Notes: a model not told the origin generated them from the sequence alone. Counted from the stretch's first letter, positions 35,762 through 44,319 are shown. The stretch is DNA of 64,000 bases from Alistipes timonensis JC136 (GCF_900107675.1 NZ_FNRI01000003.1:248001-312000); one strand, 5' to 3'. A program made the numbers and translations.

Positions 35762-36973
35762 TCACTGCCCGAATGCGGGAGCCTTCTCCTCCCCGGCGTG
35801 CGGAAGGATTCCGCCGCCGTCTTCGGAGAACTGCCGGAAATAGGATTTGAGGAAACGGTAGTTCCGGGCCGCACAAAATTCCTTGTCCGAACCGTTGTGG
35901 TACTCGTCCATAAACTGCCCGAATCCCGACCATACGGTCTGCATGTAGCCTTTGAAACGCTCCGACATGTATTTCGAAGAGTGCCTGCGGAAACGGAGCA
36001 TGTCGTCGAGCTGCATCCGCGTGACGCCGGGACGCTCCCAGCCGCAGGTAACGACATCGAAACCTTTGATGGCGAAATAGACGGCCGACTGTTCGGCGTC
36101 GCGGTAGTGCCAGTCGCACATCATCACGCTGCGGTCGATCCGGTCGATCGCGCGGTGGGTGTTGCCGATGCTGGCCGACCACTCGCCGTAGCCGCTCGCA
36201 TCGCGCCGACCGTCGATCAGCCGGTCGGCCCACATCCAGAGGCGCACCCCTTTCCGCCGCAGGTGGGCGGCAATCCGGTTCACCTCCCCGGCGAAGACCT
36301 CAGCAGGGTCCAACCCTCCGCAGCGCGGACAATCCGTATCGGCCAAATCGAACACCTCGTCGAGTCCGGCATGGAAATCCGTCGCTCCGAAAGCCTCCAC
36401 GACTTCGTCCACACAGTCGAACACGACGTCATGCACTTCGGGATGATTCGGACAATAACTCTTGCAATAGAGACGATCCGGATTGGGCCAGACGTAATTT
36501 TCGGGAAGTTTCACCCGCGGCTTTTCATCGAACTGCGGGTAAACCTGCAACAACTTGCCCGCCGTGCCGTGCCACGACTGATGGCCCAGCAGATTGATCA
36601 GCGGCACGAGCCTGATGCCTTTCTCACGACACAATGCGGCCAGCCGGCCGGCCAGCGAACGGTTCCAGCCGTCGGGATCGGCCAGCTCGGGGCGCGATTC
36701 GAAATCATAGGCCCAGTTCACCCGGACGACCAGCGTATTGATTCCTGCAGGAACCAGATCGTTCTCTACGAAATCGAAGAACGTATCAGCTTGTTTTACA
36801 GATGGAAGCGCAACAGAAAAAGCCCGAATCGGAAAACCGTTATCGAGCACAGAAATATCGACAAAAACAGAATCGGCCGGCCGGGGGGGGGTAATCCCCT
36901 CCCTGTTCGCAGCAGTCGCCAGGATACAGCCCGCAGACAGCAGAACGGTCAAAGTATGAATCGGTCTCATCAT
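35762..36973 (-). CDS. GH20-like glycoside hydrolase with poly-C tract near the N-terminus
   Basis: A 403-residue secreted protein (signal peptide about 1-22). TIM-barrel pattern as in GH20: IRAFSVALPSVKQADTFFDFV, INTLVVRVNWAYDF, RLVPLINLLGHQSW, and Asp205-Glu206 in DFHAGLDEVFDLADTDCPRC, followed by a CxxC (215-218). It is more diverged than the two other GH20 proteins here. Nine consecutive C on the coding strand (36883-36891) encode residues 28-31 just past the signal peptide, so a one-base slip would switch the protein off. 34 bp upstream of the SusC gene. Confidence 0.75.
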   Translation of the reverse strand: MMRPIHTLTVLLSAGCILATAANREGITPPRPADSVFVDISVLDNGFPIRAFSVALPSVKQADTFFDFVENDLVPAGINTLVVRVNWAYDFESRPELADPDGWNRSLAGRLAALCREKGIRLVPLINLLGHQSWHGTAGKLLQVYPQFDEKPRVKLPENYVWPNPDRLYCKSYCPNHPEVHDVVFDCVDEVVEAFGATDFHAGLDEVFDLADTDCPRCGGLDPAEVFAGEVNRIAAHLRRKGVRLWMWADRLIDGRRDASGYGEWSASIGNTHRAIDRIDRSVMMCDWHYRDAEQSAVYFAIKGFDVVTCGWERPGVTRMQLDDMLRFRRHSSKYMSERFKGYMQTVWSGFGQFMDEYHNGSDKEFCAARNYRFLKSYFRQFSEDGGGILPHAGEEKAPAFGQ

Positions 36974-36975
36974 AA

Positions 36976-38145
36976 CTAAAAACGGGTTTCGCCGGCTATC
37001 ACGACACGTTGAATTCCGATATTATCGTCGAAAATCAGAATATCGGCATCTTTTCCGGCTTCGAGCGAGCCTTTCCGGTCGTCGATGCGCATCACGCGGG
37101 CCGGAGTCGCCGTCATCATCTTCACGGCCTCGGGCACCGGCACTTCGGCCAGCCGGTGCATGGTCCTCACACAGCGGTCCGCCGTTGCGACGCTACCGGC
37201 GAAGGCGCTCCGGTCGGCCAGCTTGGCCACACCGTCCTCGACCACGACCTCCATACCCGAATTCCGGGCCCCGAGCACATAACGGCCCTCGGGCATTCCG
37301 GCGGCACGCATCGAATCGGTGATAAGCACCGTCCGGTCAGCCCCTTTGAGCTTATAGACCAGCCGAAGCAGGCTTTCGGGCAGGTGCACGCCGTCAGTGA
37401 TGATCTCGACCGTCATGTCGTCCAGCCAATAGGCGGCCTCGACGATCCCGGCATACCGGAAAGCATTGCGGCGGACGACCGACGAGGTGCAGGAATAGAG
37501 ATGCGTCACATGCGTATAACCGTTACGGAACGCCTCGACCGTCTCCTCGAACAGCGCATCGGAATGGGCGATCGACGCCAAAATCCCCTTTGCGCGCAGC
37601 ACCCGTCCCAGTTCGAGCGCACCGTCGAGCTCGGGAGCCAGCGACATCCGGCGAATATCGTCGCTGGCGGCGAGGATCGCATCGTACTCCTCGGGGCGCG
37701 GATCGCGCAGGTAGCGCGGATCTTGTGCGCCGCGTTGGTTGTAGGCGAAATAGGGGCCTTCGAGATGCAGCCCGGGCATGTCCGCCCCTTTCGTATTGAG
37801 CGGTTGCGCACGGCGGAACACCTCGAACGTCTCGAACAGGTTCTCGTTCGTGCTGGCCAGCGTTGTCGGAAAGATCGTCGTGGCGCCGTGACGCGCCGAC
37901 ATCTCCGCCGCACCCAGATAGGCTTCGACCGTGCAGTCCATAAAATCGTGACCGCCGGCGCCGTGCGTATGAATATCTATGAATCCGGGGGAGACCCAAT
38001 CGCCGCCGGCATCGGTAACCAGTCCGGCATCCCCCTTATAGTCACCTTCGCCGACAGCCGTGATCACACCGCCGTCCCACTCCACATAGCCCCGGCCCGC
38101 TGTCGCGGGACCGATGATCCGTCCGTTTACAATCGCCTGTTTCAT
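36976..38145 (-). CDS. nagA: N-acetylglucosamine-6-phosphate deacetylase
   Basis: A 389-residue amidohydrolase. It removes acetate from GlcNAc-6-P to give glucosamine-6-P. Metal and catalytic motifs: FIDIHTHGAGGHDFMDC (His-x-His), GLHLEGPYF (Glu), HSDALFEETVEAFRNGYTHVTHLYSC (His residues) and the general base Asp in VLITDSMRAAGMPEG. The start ATG (38143-38145) leaves a 4-bp gap to nagP; the in-frame upstream start would overlap it. Product feeds NagB encoded divergently. Confidence 0.95.
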   Translation of the reverse strand: MKQAIVNGRIIGPATAGRGYVEWDGGVITAVGEGDYKGDAGLVTDAGGDWVSPGFIDIHTHGAGGHDFMDCTVEAYLGAAEMSARHGATTIFPTTLASTNENLFETFEVFRRAQPLNTKGADMPGLHLEGPYFAYNQRGAQDPRYLRDPRPEEYDAILAASDDIRRMSLAPELDGALELGRVLRAKGILASIAHSDALFEETVEAFRNGYTHVTHLYSCTSSVVRRNAFRYAGIVEAAYWLDDMTVEIITDGVHLPESLLRLVYKLKGADRTVLITDSMRAAGMPEGRYVLGARNSGMEVVVEDGVAKLADRSAFAGSVATADRCVRTMHRLAEVPVPEAVKMMTATPARVMRIDDRKGSLEAGKDADILIFDDNIGIQRVVIAGETRF

Positions 38146-38149
38146 CGTT

Positions 38150-39493
38150 CTATCTTTTTTCCGCACCGCGGCGGGTCCAATATTCCAGTCTGTATCCCCT
38201 CAACGCATAATACAATAAAAAGACGAAACAGGGAATCATCAGCCAATAAGCCGATTGAGCGTCACCCAAACGGGTTGCCTCACCGGCGTAGACAAGCGGG
38301 AAAACCCCGCTCGAAGCCAGCGCCATGACCAGCCACGCCGAGCCGAGACTCGTGTGGCGTCCCAGACCGCGGATCGCCAGCGGCCAGATGCCGGAATAAA
38401 GAAATGCGTTGGGAACACCCATCAGAATCAGAATCCACATCGCATTGTGGGTCTCCACACCGAAAAACGAGGTCTGTCCGCCGACGCACACCGCCGCCAC
38501 CGAAGCCGCCAGGTTCAGCAGCGACGCGATCCGCAGGGCGGTGAGCTGCGAAACGACACGCGGAATGAGCACCGTCCCCAATGCAAAGCCGACAAAGGTC
38601 GAAAAAAGAATCATCGGCGGCAGCAGCTTGGCCTGGGCGATATCGGTCCCGAGCGATACGGACGATGTGACCAGCGTGTTGATGCAAAGCGCCTGGGTGC
38701 CGAGGTGGCACACCATCGCCACCACGCCGAGAACCAGATAAGGATAGCTGAAGATGCTCCGGCCCGCCCCTTCTCCGGAAGCGGAATCACTCTTTCCACC
38801 CGCAATGTCGGGCAGCGGCGAACGGCGGACATACAGGCCGAACGCGATCAATACGAAAGCCAGAATCAGATAGGGTACGATCACACGGCGCACCATCCCG
38901 TCGAGGACCATCTCCCGGGGCAGCCCGCCGATAAGCTCCGCCCCGGACTCGGCCTGCTCGAAAAGCGCCGCATCGCCCGGACGGATGATGACGTAGCCCA
39001 GCAGCAGCGGGGCGATGATCCCGGCCAGCTTGTTGCAAACGCCCATGACGCTCATCCGTTTGGCCGCTGCCTCGATCGGCCCGATCACCGTCACGAAGGG
39101 ATTTCCCGCGGTCTGCAGGACGGCCAGTCCGATCCCGAGCAGAAACAGCCCGGTGAGAAAAAGTGCGTAACAACGGGTCAGCGCGGCGGGAACGAAGCAC
39201 AAGGCTCCGAGCGCCATCACGAACAACCCATAGCTGATGCCCCGTTTATAACCGACCGCATCGAGCATCATCGACGAGGGGATAGCCATGACCAGATAGG
39301 CGATATAGAAGACGAACCCCACCAGATAAGCCTGCGCCAGCGACAATTCGCATGTCACCTTAAAATAAGGGATCAACACGGAATTGACCCAGGAGATCAT
39401 TCCGAAGAAGAAGAAAAGCGTTCCCATGATTGTCATGGAAACATAGTATTGCCGTCGGGAGTCCATGTCGTGCGAAGTTCGGTCAGGTTTCAT
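38150..39493 (-). CDS. nagP: Sugar MFS transporter, FucP/NagP type (likely N-acetylglucosamine permease)
   Basis: A 447-residue major facilitator with 12 helices. TIMGTLFFFFGMISWVNSVLIPYFK and LFLLGIGLAVLQTAGNPFVTVIGPIEAAAKRMSVMGVCNKLAGIIAPLL are signatures of the FucP family; the link with nagA, nagB and a GlcNAc PUL points to the NagP branch that carries GlcNAc with H+ or Na+. First gene of the long PUL transcript, with promoter and operator upstream (39533-39589). An alternative ATG is at 39466. Confidence 0.85.
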   Translation of the reverse strand: MKPDRTSHDMDSRRQYYVSMTIMGTLFFFFGMISWVNSVLIPYFKVTCELSLAQAYLVGFVFYIAYLVMAIPSSMMLDAVGYKRGISYGLFVMALGALCFVPAALTRCYALFLTGLFLLGIGLAVLQTAGNPFVTVIGPIEAAAKRMSVMGVCNKLAGIIAPLLLGYVIIRPGDAALFEQAESGAELIGGLPREMVLDGMVRRVIVPYLILAFVLIAFGLYVRRSPLPDIAGGKSDSASGEGAGRSIFSYPYLVLGVVAMVCHLGTQALCINTLVTSSVSLGTDIAQAKLLPPMILFSTFVGFALGTVLIPRVVSQLTALRIASLLNLAASVAAVCVGGQTSFFGVETHNAMWILILMGVPNAFLYSGIWPLAIRGLGRHTSLGSAWLVMALASSGVFPLVYAGEATRLGDAQSAYWLMIPCFVFLLYYALRGYRLEYWTRRGAEKR

Positions 39494-39532
39494 TCGGTCA
39501 GTATTCTCTTCAAATCAGTCCGTGCGTCAATT

Positions 39533-39546
39533 CGTGTTCGAACACG
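39533..39546. promoter_or_regulatory. Operator palindrome O1 (nagP side)
   Basis: Perfect 14-bp palindrome CGTGTTCGAACACG, followed by GATTATCC. It starts about 7 bp past the expected nagP transcription start (minus strand), the usual place for a blocking repressor. A near copy is at 39721-39734. Confidence 0.6.
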
Positions 39547-39559
39547 GATTATCCAGCCG

Positions 39560-39589
39560 TAAAGGTAGTGAAAAAATAATACCATGCAA
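39560..39589 (-). promoter_or_regulatory. Promoter of the nagP-nagA-PUL transcript
   Basis: On the minus strand: TTG (39587-39589), 19 bp, TACCTTTA (39560-39567). The -7 box deviates from TAnnTTTG only at the last base. The start of transcription would fall near 39553. Confidence 0.55.
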
Positions 39590-39690
39590 CAATTCAATGA
39601 AAAAATATATAACAAAAAGTTCCGGACCGAAAATGTATGGGCATATATACTCCTTGTTATCAATAAATTATAAAATTGTTCCGAATTTAT

Positions 39691-39721
39691 TTTGGAAAAC
39701 GAAGCAAAATCCATATTTTTG
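39691..39721 (+). promoter_or_regulatory. Promoter of nagB
   Basis: TTTG (39691-39694), 19 bp, TATTTTTG (39714-39721): an exact Bacteroidetes promoter, 45 bp before the nagB ATG. Confidence 0.7.
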
Positions 39722-39734
39722 TGCTCGAACACGG
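39721..39734. promoter_or_regulatory. Operator palindrome O2 (nagB side)
   Basis: GTGCTCGAACACGG followed by TTATTA, one mismatch from O1 in the shared core. It overlaps the last base of the nagB -7 box and covers the predicted transcription start. Confidence 0.6.
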
Positions 39735-39766
39735 TTATTAATTTATCACGCCTATAATCAACAACC

Positions 39767-40543
39767 ATGGATGGACTCATAAAAGAATTCCACATCGACA
39801 AATTACACGTCTCGATCTACAAAACCCGCCGACAGATGGGAATGGCAGCCTCGGCGCACTACCTGCAACGACTGGAAACCATCCTCGCCGGCCAGCCCGC
39901 AGCCCGAGCCGTATTCGCAGCGGCGCATTCGCAGGATGAATTCCTGGAAGGGCTGACCGAAGCCGAAGACGCCGTATTCAACCGGATCGAAGCGTTCCAT
40001 ATGGACGAATACATCGGGCTGCCGGCCGATGCGCCGCAGCGTTTCGGCACGTTCCTGTCCCGTGCGATCTTCGACCGGAAGCCTTTTCGCAAGGTCCATC
40101 TGATGAACTCCGGCGCCGGAGACGGACGTCAGGAATGCCACCGTTACAGCGAACTGCTCCGGTATGCACCACTGGACATCGTGTCGCTCGGAATCGGGGA
40201 GAACGGACACATCGCCTTCAATGACCCGCACGAAGCCCGTTTCGACGATCCCGAAACGGTGAAGATCACCACGCTCGACGAACCGTGCCGGCAGCAGCAG
40301 GTCCACGACGGCGAATTCGCCGACATATCGCTCGTTCCGCACCAAGCGATGACGCTGACCATCCCCGCACTGATGTCGTGCCGCTGCGCGGTAGGCATCG
40401 TACCGCTCGACCGCAAGGCGAAAGCCGTGTACGACGCGCTTTACGGCCCCATTTCGGAGAAATGTCCGGCTTCGATCCTCCGCACCCACGACGACGCGGC
40501 GCTTTTCCTCGACGAAGGAGCGGCTTCGTTGCTGAGAATCTGA
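39767..40543 (+). CDS. nagB: Glucosamine-6-phosphate deaminase
   Basis: A 258-residue NagB/6-phosphogluconolactonase-fold enzyme that isomerises and deaminates glucosamine-6-P to fructose-6-P and ammonia. FHMDEYIGLPADAPQRFGTFLSRAIF and IVSLGIGENGHIAFNDPHEARFDDP contain the catalytic Asp, His and Glu residues; ALMSCRCAVGIVPLDRKAKAVYDALYGPISEKCPASIL is the C-terminal block. Normal length. Divergent from nagP and separated by 45 bp of palindromic sequence from the LacI-type regulator gene downstream. Confidence 0.93.
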   Translation: MDGLIKEFHIDKLHVSIYKTRRQMGMAASAHYLQRLETILAGQPAARAVFAAAHSQDEFLEGLTEAEDAVFNRIEAFHMDEYIGLPADAPQRFGTFLSRAIFDRKPFRKVHLMNSGAGDGRQECHRYSELLRYAPLDIVSLGIGENGHIAFNDPHEARFDDPETVKITTLDEPCRQQQVHDGEFADISLVPHQAMTLTIPALMSCRCAVGIVPLDRKAKAVYDALYGPISEKCPASILRTHDDAALFLDEGAASLLRI

Positions 40544-40561
40544 GCGGAATCCATTACCAAT

Positions 40562-40575
40562 CGAAAATATTTTCG
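40562..40575. promoter_or_regulatory. Palindrome before the LacI-type regulator gene
   Basis: Perfect 14-bp palindrome CGAAAATATTTTCG, 13 bp before the ATG, followed by TACTTTCG (a -7-like box, 40575-40582). It differs in sequence from operators O1 and O2, so it may be the autoregulatory site or simply part of a promoter. Confidence 0.45.
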
Positions 40576-40587
40576 TACTTTCGCCCT

Positions 40588-41640
40588 ATGGATCGCAAAA
40601 ATTATAAGATCAAGGACATCGCCGCGATGGCCGGCGTATCGGTCGGTACGGTCGATCGGGTGCTGCACAACCGGGGCGACGTTTCGGAAAAAAGCAGGAA
40701 GAAGGTGGAACAGGTGCTCGAAAAGATACTCTACCGCCCCAACCTGCTCGTTTCGTCCATCGGCGTCAAACGCAAAATCACCCTTGCGATCGTCCTTCCC
40801 AGCCATCAGCAGGGTGAATATTGGGAACAGATCGAAAAGGGCATCCACCAGGCGCTCTACGACTTTTCGAAGATCCGCACCGAAACGAAAACCTTCTATT
40901 ACGACCAGTTCGACCTCTATTCCTGCCGCACGGCTTACAGCCAGGCGTTGGAATACGCCTGCGACGCCATGATCATCGGCCCGACTTTCCGCGAGGAAAC
41001 CGTGTTTTTCTCCCGCAAGCTCGACGAACAGGGAACCCCCTATGTCTTCATCGACACGCTTATCCCGTCGTGCAACCAGCGGGCGTTCTTCGGACCTGAT
41101 TCGCGGATGCTCGGATACATCGAAGCCAAGCTCCTCTCGGACGTGATCGGCGAGGAGAAAGACATCGCCATCCTGCACGCCGTGCGTTCGGGAAACGAGA
41201 GTTCGTTGCAGACGGTCGTGCGCAAGGCCGGATTCTTCGAATATTTCGACACCGTATCGAGCAAAAACAGATTCCTCTACGCCAATTATTACAGCCAGGA
41301 CGTCGAGCAGAGCTGGAAAGAGTTCGACCGGCTCTTTTCCGGGGAAAACGACATCGGCGGAGCCGTGCTTTTCAACTCCCGGTCATACATTTTCGCCAGC
41401 TATCTGGAACACCACGGCATCACCGGAGTCAAGGTAATCGGCTGCGGCGTGACGCAAAAGAACATCGAATACCTGAAAAAAGGCTACCTGTCGTTCCTGC
41501 TGTCGGAACGCCCCGACGTACAGGGCTACCAAAGCATCAAATACGTACTGGAATACATCCTTTACGGACAGCACGAACAAATCATCAAGCACACGCCGAT
41601 CGAGATTCTGATACGCGAAAACATCGACTCGCTGTTCTGA
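40588..41640 (+). CDS. LacI-type transcriptional regulator of the GlcNAc locus
   Basis: A 350-residue regulator. Residues 7-60 form the LacI helix-turn-helix and hinge (YKIKDIAAMAGVSVGTVDRVLHNRGDVSEKSRKKVEQVL); the rest is a periplasmic-binding-like sensor (KRKITLAIVLPSHQQGEYWEQIEKGIHQAL ... DAMIIGPTF ... FIDTLIP). It belongs to the subgroup whose sensor resembles ribose-binding proteins. It probably represses nagB and the nagP-PUL transcript and is released by a GlcNAc-derived ligand; this is inferred from position and the two operators. The ATG at 40588 is supported by the HTH starting seven residues later. Confidence 0.85.
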   Translation: MDRKNYKIKDIAAMAGVSVGTVDRVLHNRGDVSEKSRKKVEQVLEKILYRPNLLVSSIGVKRKITLAIVLPSHQQGEYWEQIEKGIHQALYDFSKIRTETKTFYYDQFDLYSCRTAYSQALEYACDAMIIGPTFREETVFFSRKLDEQGTPYVFIDTLIPSCNQRAFFGPDSRMLGYIEAKLLSDVIGEEKDIAILHAVRSGNESSLQTVVRKAGFFEYFDTVSSKNRFLYANYYSQDVEQSWKEFDRLFSGENDIGGAVLFNSRSYIFASYLEHHGITGVKVIGCGVTQKNIEYLKKGYLSFLLSERPDVQGYQSIKYVLEYILYGQHEQIIKHTPIEILIRENIDSLF

Positions 41641-41668
41641 CATCCGCACCGGCAGAAGCGGGAAATCC

Positions 41669-43147
41669 ATGAAAGCGTCCCGAATATACGAACGGCTCGA
41701 CCGCATGCCCGTCCTGAAACTCCTCGTGCCGTTCGCGGCCGGGATCGCGCTGGCTGGCCGGTATGAACTGCCCCTGTGGTTTCTCGCAGGGGCTTTCGTA
41801 TGCACGGGAGTCATGGCGTTGTTGTTCCGTTCGCAGGCGGCCGCCGTGGGGATGCTCCTCACGGCGGGATTCGCCGCGGCACAGCTCCGGACGCCTTCTC
41901 CCACCGTGCCGCGGGACATCGGGACCACGTACGAAATTACCGTCGAAGGATTTCCCGCCGACCGGGGCCGCTATGCCACGGCCGATGCTTCGGTGGCGGC
42001 ATGGCGCGACCCCGCAGACGGACATTGGCACCCCTCCGACGCCCGGGTCCGGCTCTACGTCGACTCGCTCACCGACCTGCGGCCCGGCGAACGCCTCCGC
42101 TGCCGGGGCACGGTGCGGCCTTTCCGGAGCGGGGCGGAGAGCTTCCGCCTCCTGATGCGGCGGCGGGGCTATGCCGGAACGCTGTGGGTCTCGGAACGGA
42201 CGATCCTCGAACGCCTGCCACAGCAATCCGCCGGATTGCACCGCACCGCCGTGGAACGCCTCGCCCGGCTGCCGATGGCGCCCGAAGCCGCAGCCGTCGT
42301 CGAAGCCATGGCGGCCGGCGAACGGCGGGGCATCACCCCGGAACTCCGCGCCCGCTACTCCCGCAGCGGGCTTTCGCACCTGCTGGCCGTGTCGGGACTC
42401 CACACGGGAATCGTCTTCGTACTCATCAACGCCGTGTTGTGGTGGCTGCCGCTGCTGCGCCGGGGACACCTGCTGAAAAACCTGCTGGCGGCCGGGGCCG
42501 TGTGGCTCTTCGTCGCGGCGGCGGGATTTCCGCCGAGCGCCGTGCGGGCCGCCGTGATGTGCACCGTCCTGCAGGCGGCATTGGCCTCGGCCTCGGAATA
42601 CATCGGAATGAACGCCCTCGCAACGGCGGCGTTCGGGATGCTGCTGTGGAATCCCAACTGGTTCGGGGACATCAGCTTTCAACTCTCGTTCCTCGCCGTG
42701 GCGGGCATCCTCGCGTGGGGCGTGCCGCTCTGCCGCCGTTGCCGGACCCGGTGGAAAGGGCTGAACATCGTGATCGACGCCTACCTGATCGGGCTCGCCG
42801 CAACCGTCGCCACGGCGCCGCTCGTCTCCCACACCTTCGGCATCGTGCCGCTGGCGGGACTGGCCGTCAATCCGCTGGCCATCGCGCTGGCCGGGGTCGT
42901 GGTCTTCGGCGGAGCGCTGTGGATGCTCGCACCGGTCGGGGTCCTCGCCCCGGCATTCGGATTCGTGACGGGCACGGCGGCCGGATGGATCAACGCGCTG
43001 GCCCGGCTGACCGCCTCGCTGCCGGGCGGAGCGGCGGATTACACCCTCGGAGGATGGCAGACGGCGGTCCTATACCTCGTTTTCGCCCTCGCAACCGCCG
43101 CCGCATGGAGCGCCGAACCGAAAAAAAGCGTACCTTTGCGGACGTGA
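41669..43147 (+). CDS. ComEC/Rec2-family membrane protein, short form
   Basis: A 492-residue protein: an N-terminal DUF4131-like soluble part (about 65-200, with the ITVEGFPADRGRY strand) and the ComEC competence channel (about 215-480, with SRSGLSHLLAVSGLHTGIVFVLIN and FPPSAVRAAVMCTVLQAA). ComEC moves single-stranded DNA through the inner membrane in natural transformation. The C-terminal metallo-beta-lactamase domain of long ComECs is absent, as in many Bacteroidetes members. Followed by the methyltransferase gene with a 4-bp overlap. Confidence 0.85.
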   Translation: MKASRIYERLDRMPVLKLLVPFAAGIALAGRYELPLWFLAGAFVCTGVMALLFRSQAAAVGMLLTAGFAAAQLRTPSPTVPRDIGTTYEITVEGFPADRGRYATADASVAAWRDPADGHWHPSDARVRLYVDSLTDLRPGERLRCRGTVRPFRSGAESFRLLMRRRGYAGTLWVSERTILERLPQQSAGLHRTAVERLARLPMAPEAAAVVEAMAAGERRGITPELRARYSRSGLSHLLAVSGLHTGIVFVLINAVLWWLPLLRRGHLLKNLLAAGAVWLFVAAAGFPPSAVRAAVMCTVLQAALASASEYIGMNALATAAFGMLLWNPNWFGDISFQLSFLAVAGILAWGVPLCRRCRTRWKGLNIVIDAYLIGLAATVATAPLVSHTFGIVPLAGLAVNPLAIALAGVVVFGGALWMLAPVGVLAPAFGFVTGTAAGWINALARLTASLPGGAADYTLGGWQTAVLYLVFALATAAAWSAEPKKSVPLRT

Positions 43148-44289
43148 TAACGCCCGAAGAATACACGCTCCTGCTGACCGACGAGGTACAACGCGCCATT
43201 GCCGCCGCACGCGACCGCGACCCGCTCGAGGTGGCGAAAGACCGCCGGATTCCCCATGCGCGGCTGGTCGCCACACAGGTCAAATACCTCGCGCGGGCCG
43301 CACAAAAACTCCCGTCGTATGCCGCCGCGCAGTGCATCCTGCCCCCGCTGGCCTTCGAACAGGCGTCGAGCGAAGCCTGCGCCGCCCACAAGCGGATCGA
43401 AGGCGACACGGCGCTGGACCTCACCTGCGGACTGGGCGTCGACGCATTCTTCCTGAGCCGCCGCTTCCGCCGCGTGGTGACGCTCGAGCGCAACGACATG
43501 CTGGCCCGCGTGGCTTCGGAAAACTTTTCGAGGCTGGGCGCAACGAATATCGAGGTCGTGAACACCTCCGCCGAGGAGTATCTCCGGCGGGAGGACCTGC
43601 GTTTCGACTGGATTTACGCCGATCCCGACCGCCGTTCGGCCGAAGGCCGCAAACTGGTGCGGCTGGAAGATTGTTCGCCCGACATCATCGCCCTGAAACC
43701 GCGTCTCGATCGGATTTCGGGGCGTCTGTGCGTCAAAAACTCACCGTTGTTCGACGTGGACGAAGCCCTTCGGCTCTTTCCCGACAGCCGCGTGGAGGTG
43801 CTCTCGCTCGGCAGCGAATGCAAAGAGGTGCTGGTCTATGCCGACGGCACGGGACCGCTCGTCACCGCCACGGCCCTCGGGCACGGCTCCTTCTCGGCCC
43901 GGCCCGGCGAAGCGGCTCCCGAACCGGGAGCGTTCGACCCGGCGCGCTGCCGCTGGCTCGTGGTCCCCGACGTGGCCCTGCAAAAAGCCCGGCTGGCCCG
44001 GCTCCACCTCGCGGAAAAGGCCGCCATCTGGAGCGAGAACGGCTACGGATTCGCCGCCGAGGAGCCGCAGGACGTACTCGGACGGGTTTACGCCGTCGAG
44101 CGGATCGAGCCCTACGACCCCAGACGGTTGAAACGCGAATTGAAAGGCCGCGGGGCCGAGGTGCTCAAACGCGACTTCCCGCTGGCGGCGGAGGAGCTGA
44201 TGCGCCGCCTCGGACTGCATCCCGGAGCGGAACTGCGGCTGGCTTTCACGAAAATCGGGAACGATTTTTGGGTTATCCGCTTAAAATAA
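43144..44289 (+). CDS. Class I SAM-dependent methyltransferase with THUMP-like C-terminus (PG_1098 family)
   Basis: A protein of about 381 residues. A helical N-domain, then a Rossmann methyltransferase core with the SAM loop LDLTCGLGVDAFFLSRRFRRVVTLERN and the active-site-like motif WIYADPDRRSAEGRK, then a ferredoxin-like domain (DVALQKARLARLHLAEKAAIWSENGYGFAAEEP ... LKRDFPLAAEELMRRLGLHPG). It corresponds to the Porphyromonas PG_1098 group whose substrate is unknown; the fold suggests RNA. I place the start at GTG 43144 (GTGA overlap with comEC); an ATG at 43105 gives 13 extra residues inside comEC. Confidence 0.78.
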   Translation: MITPEEYTLLLTDEVQRAIAAARDRDPLEVAKDRRIPHARLVATQVKYLARAAQKLPSYAAAQCILPPLAFEQASSEACAAHKRIEGDTALDLTCGLGVDAFFLSRRFRRVVTLERNDMLARVASENFSRLGATNIEVVNTSAEEYLRREDLRFDWIYADPDRRSAEGRKLVRLEDCSPDIIALKPRLDRISGRLCVKNSPLFDVDEALRLFPDSRVEVLSLGSECKEVLVYADGTGPLVTATALGHGSFSARPGEAAPEPGAFDPARCRWLVVPDVALQKARLARLHLAEKAAIWSENGYGFAAEEPQDVLGRVYAVERIEPYDPRRLKRELKGRGAEVLKRDFPLAAEELMRRLGLHPGAELRLAFTKIGNDFWVIRLK

Positions 44290-44298
44290 CTATATTTG
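44267..44298 (+). promoter_or_regulatory. Promoter of the BrkB-family gene
   Basis: TTTG (44267-44270), 20 bp, TATATTTG (44291-44298): a textbook Bacteroidetes promoter 21 bp before the ATG. The -33 element lies within the end of the methyltransferase gene. Confidence 0.7.
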
Positions 44299-44319
44299 CC
44301 TGATTTCCAACGGTCTCTT

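Noticed and set aside
40285..40587. N-terminal extension of the LacI-type regulator
   Set aside because: The upstream part is nagB in another frame; the ATG at 40588 gives the standard LacI start.
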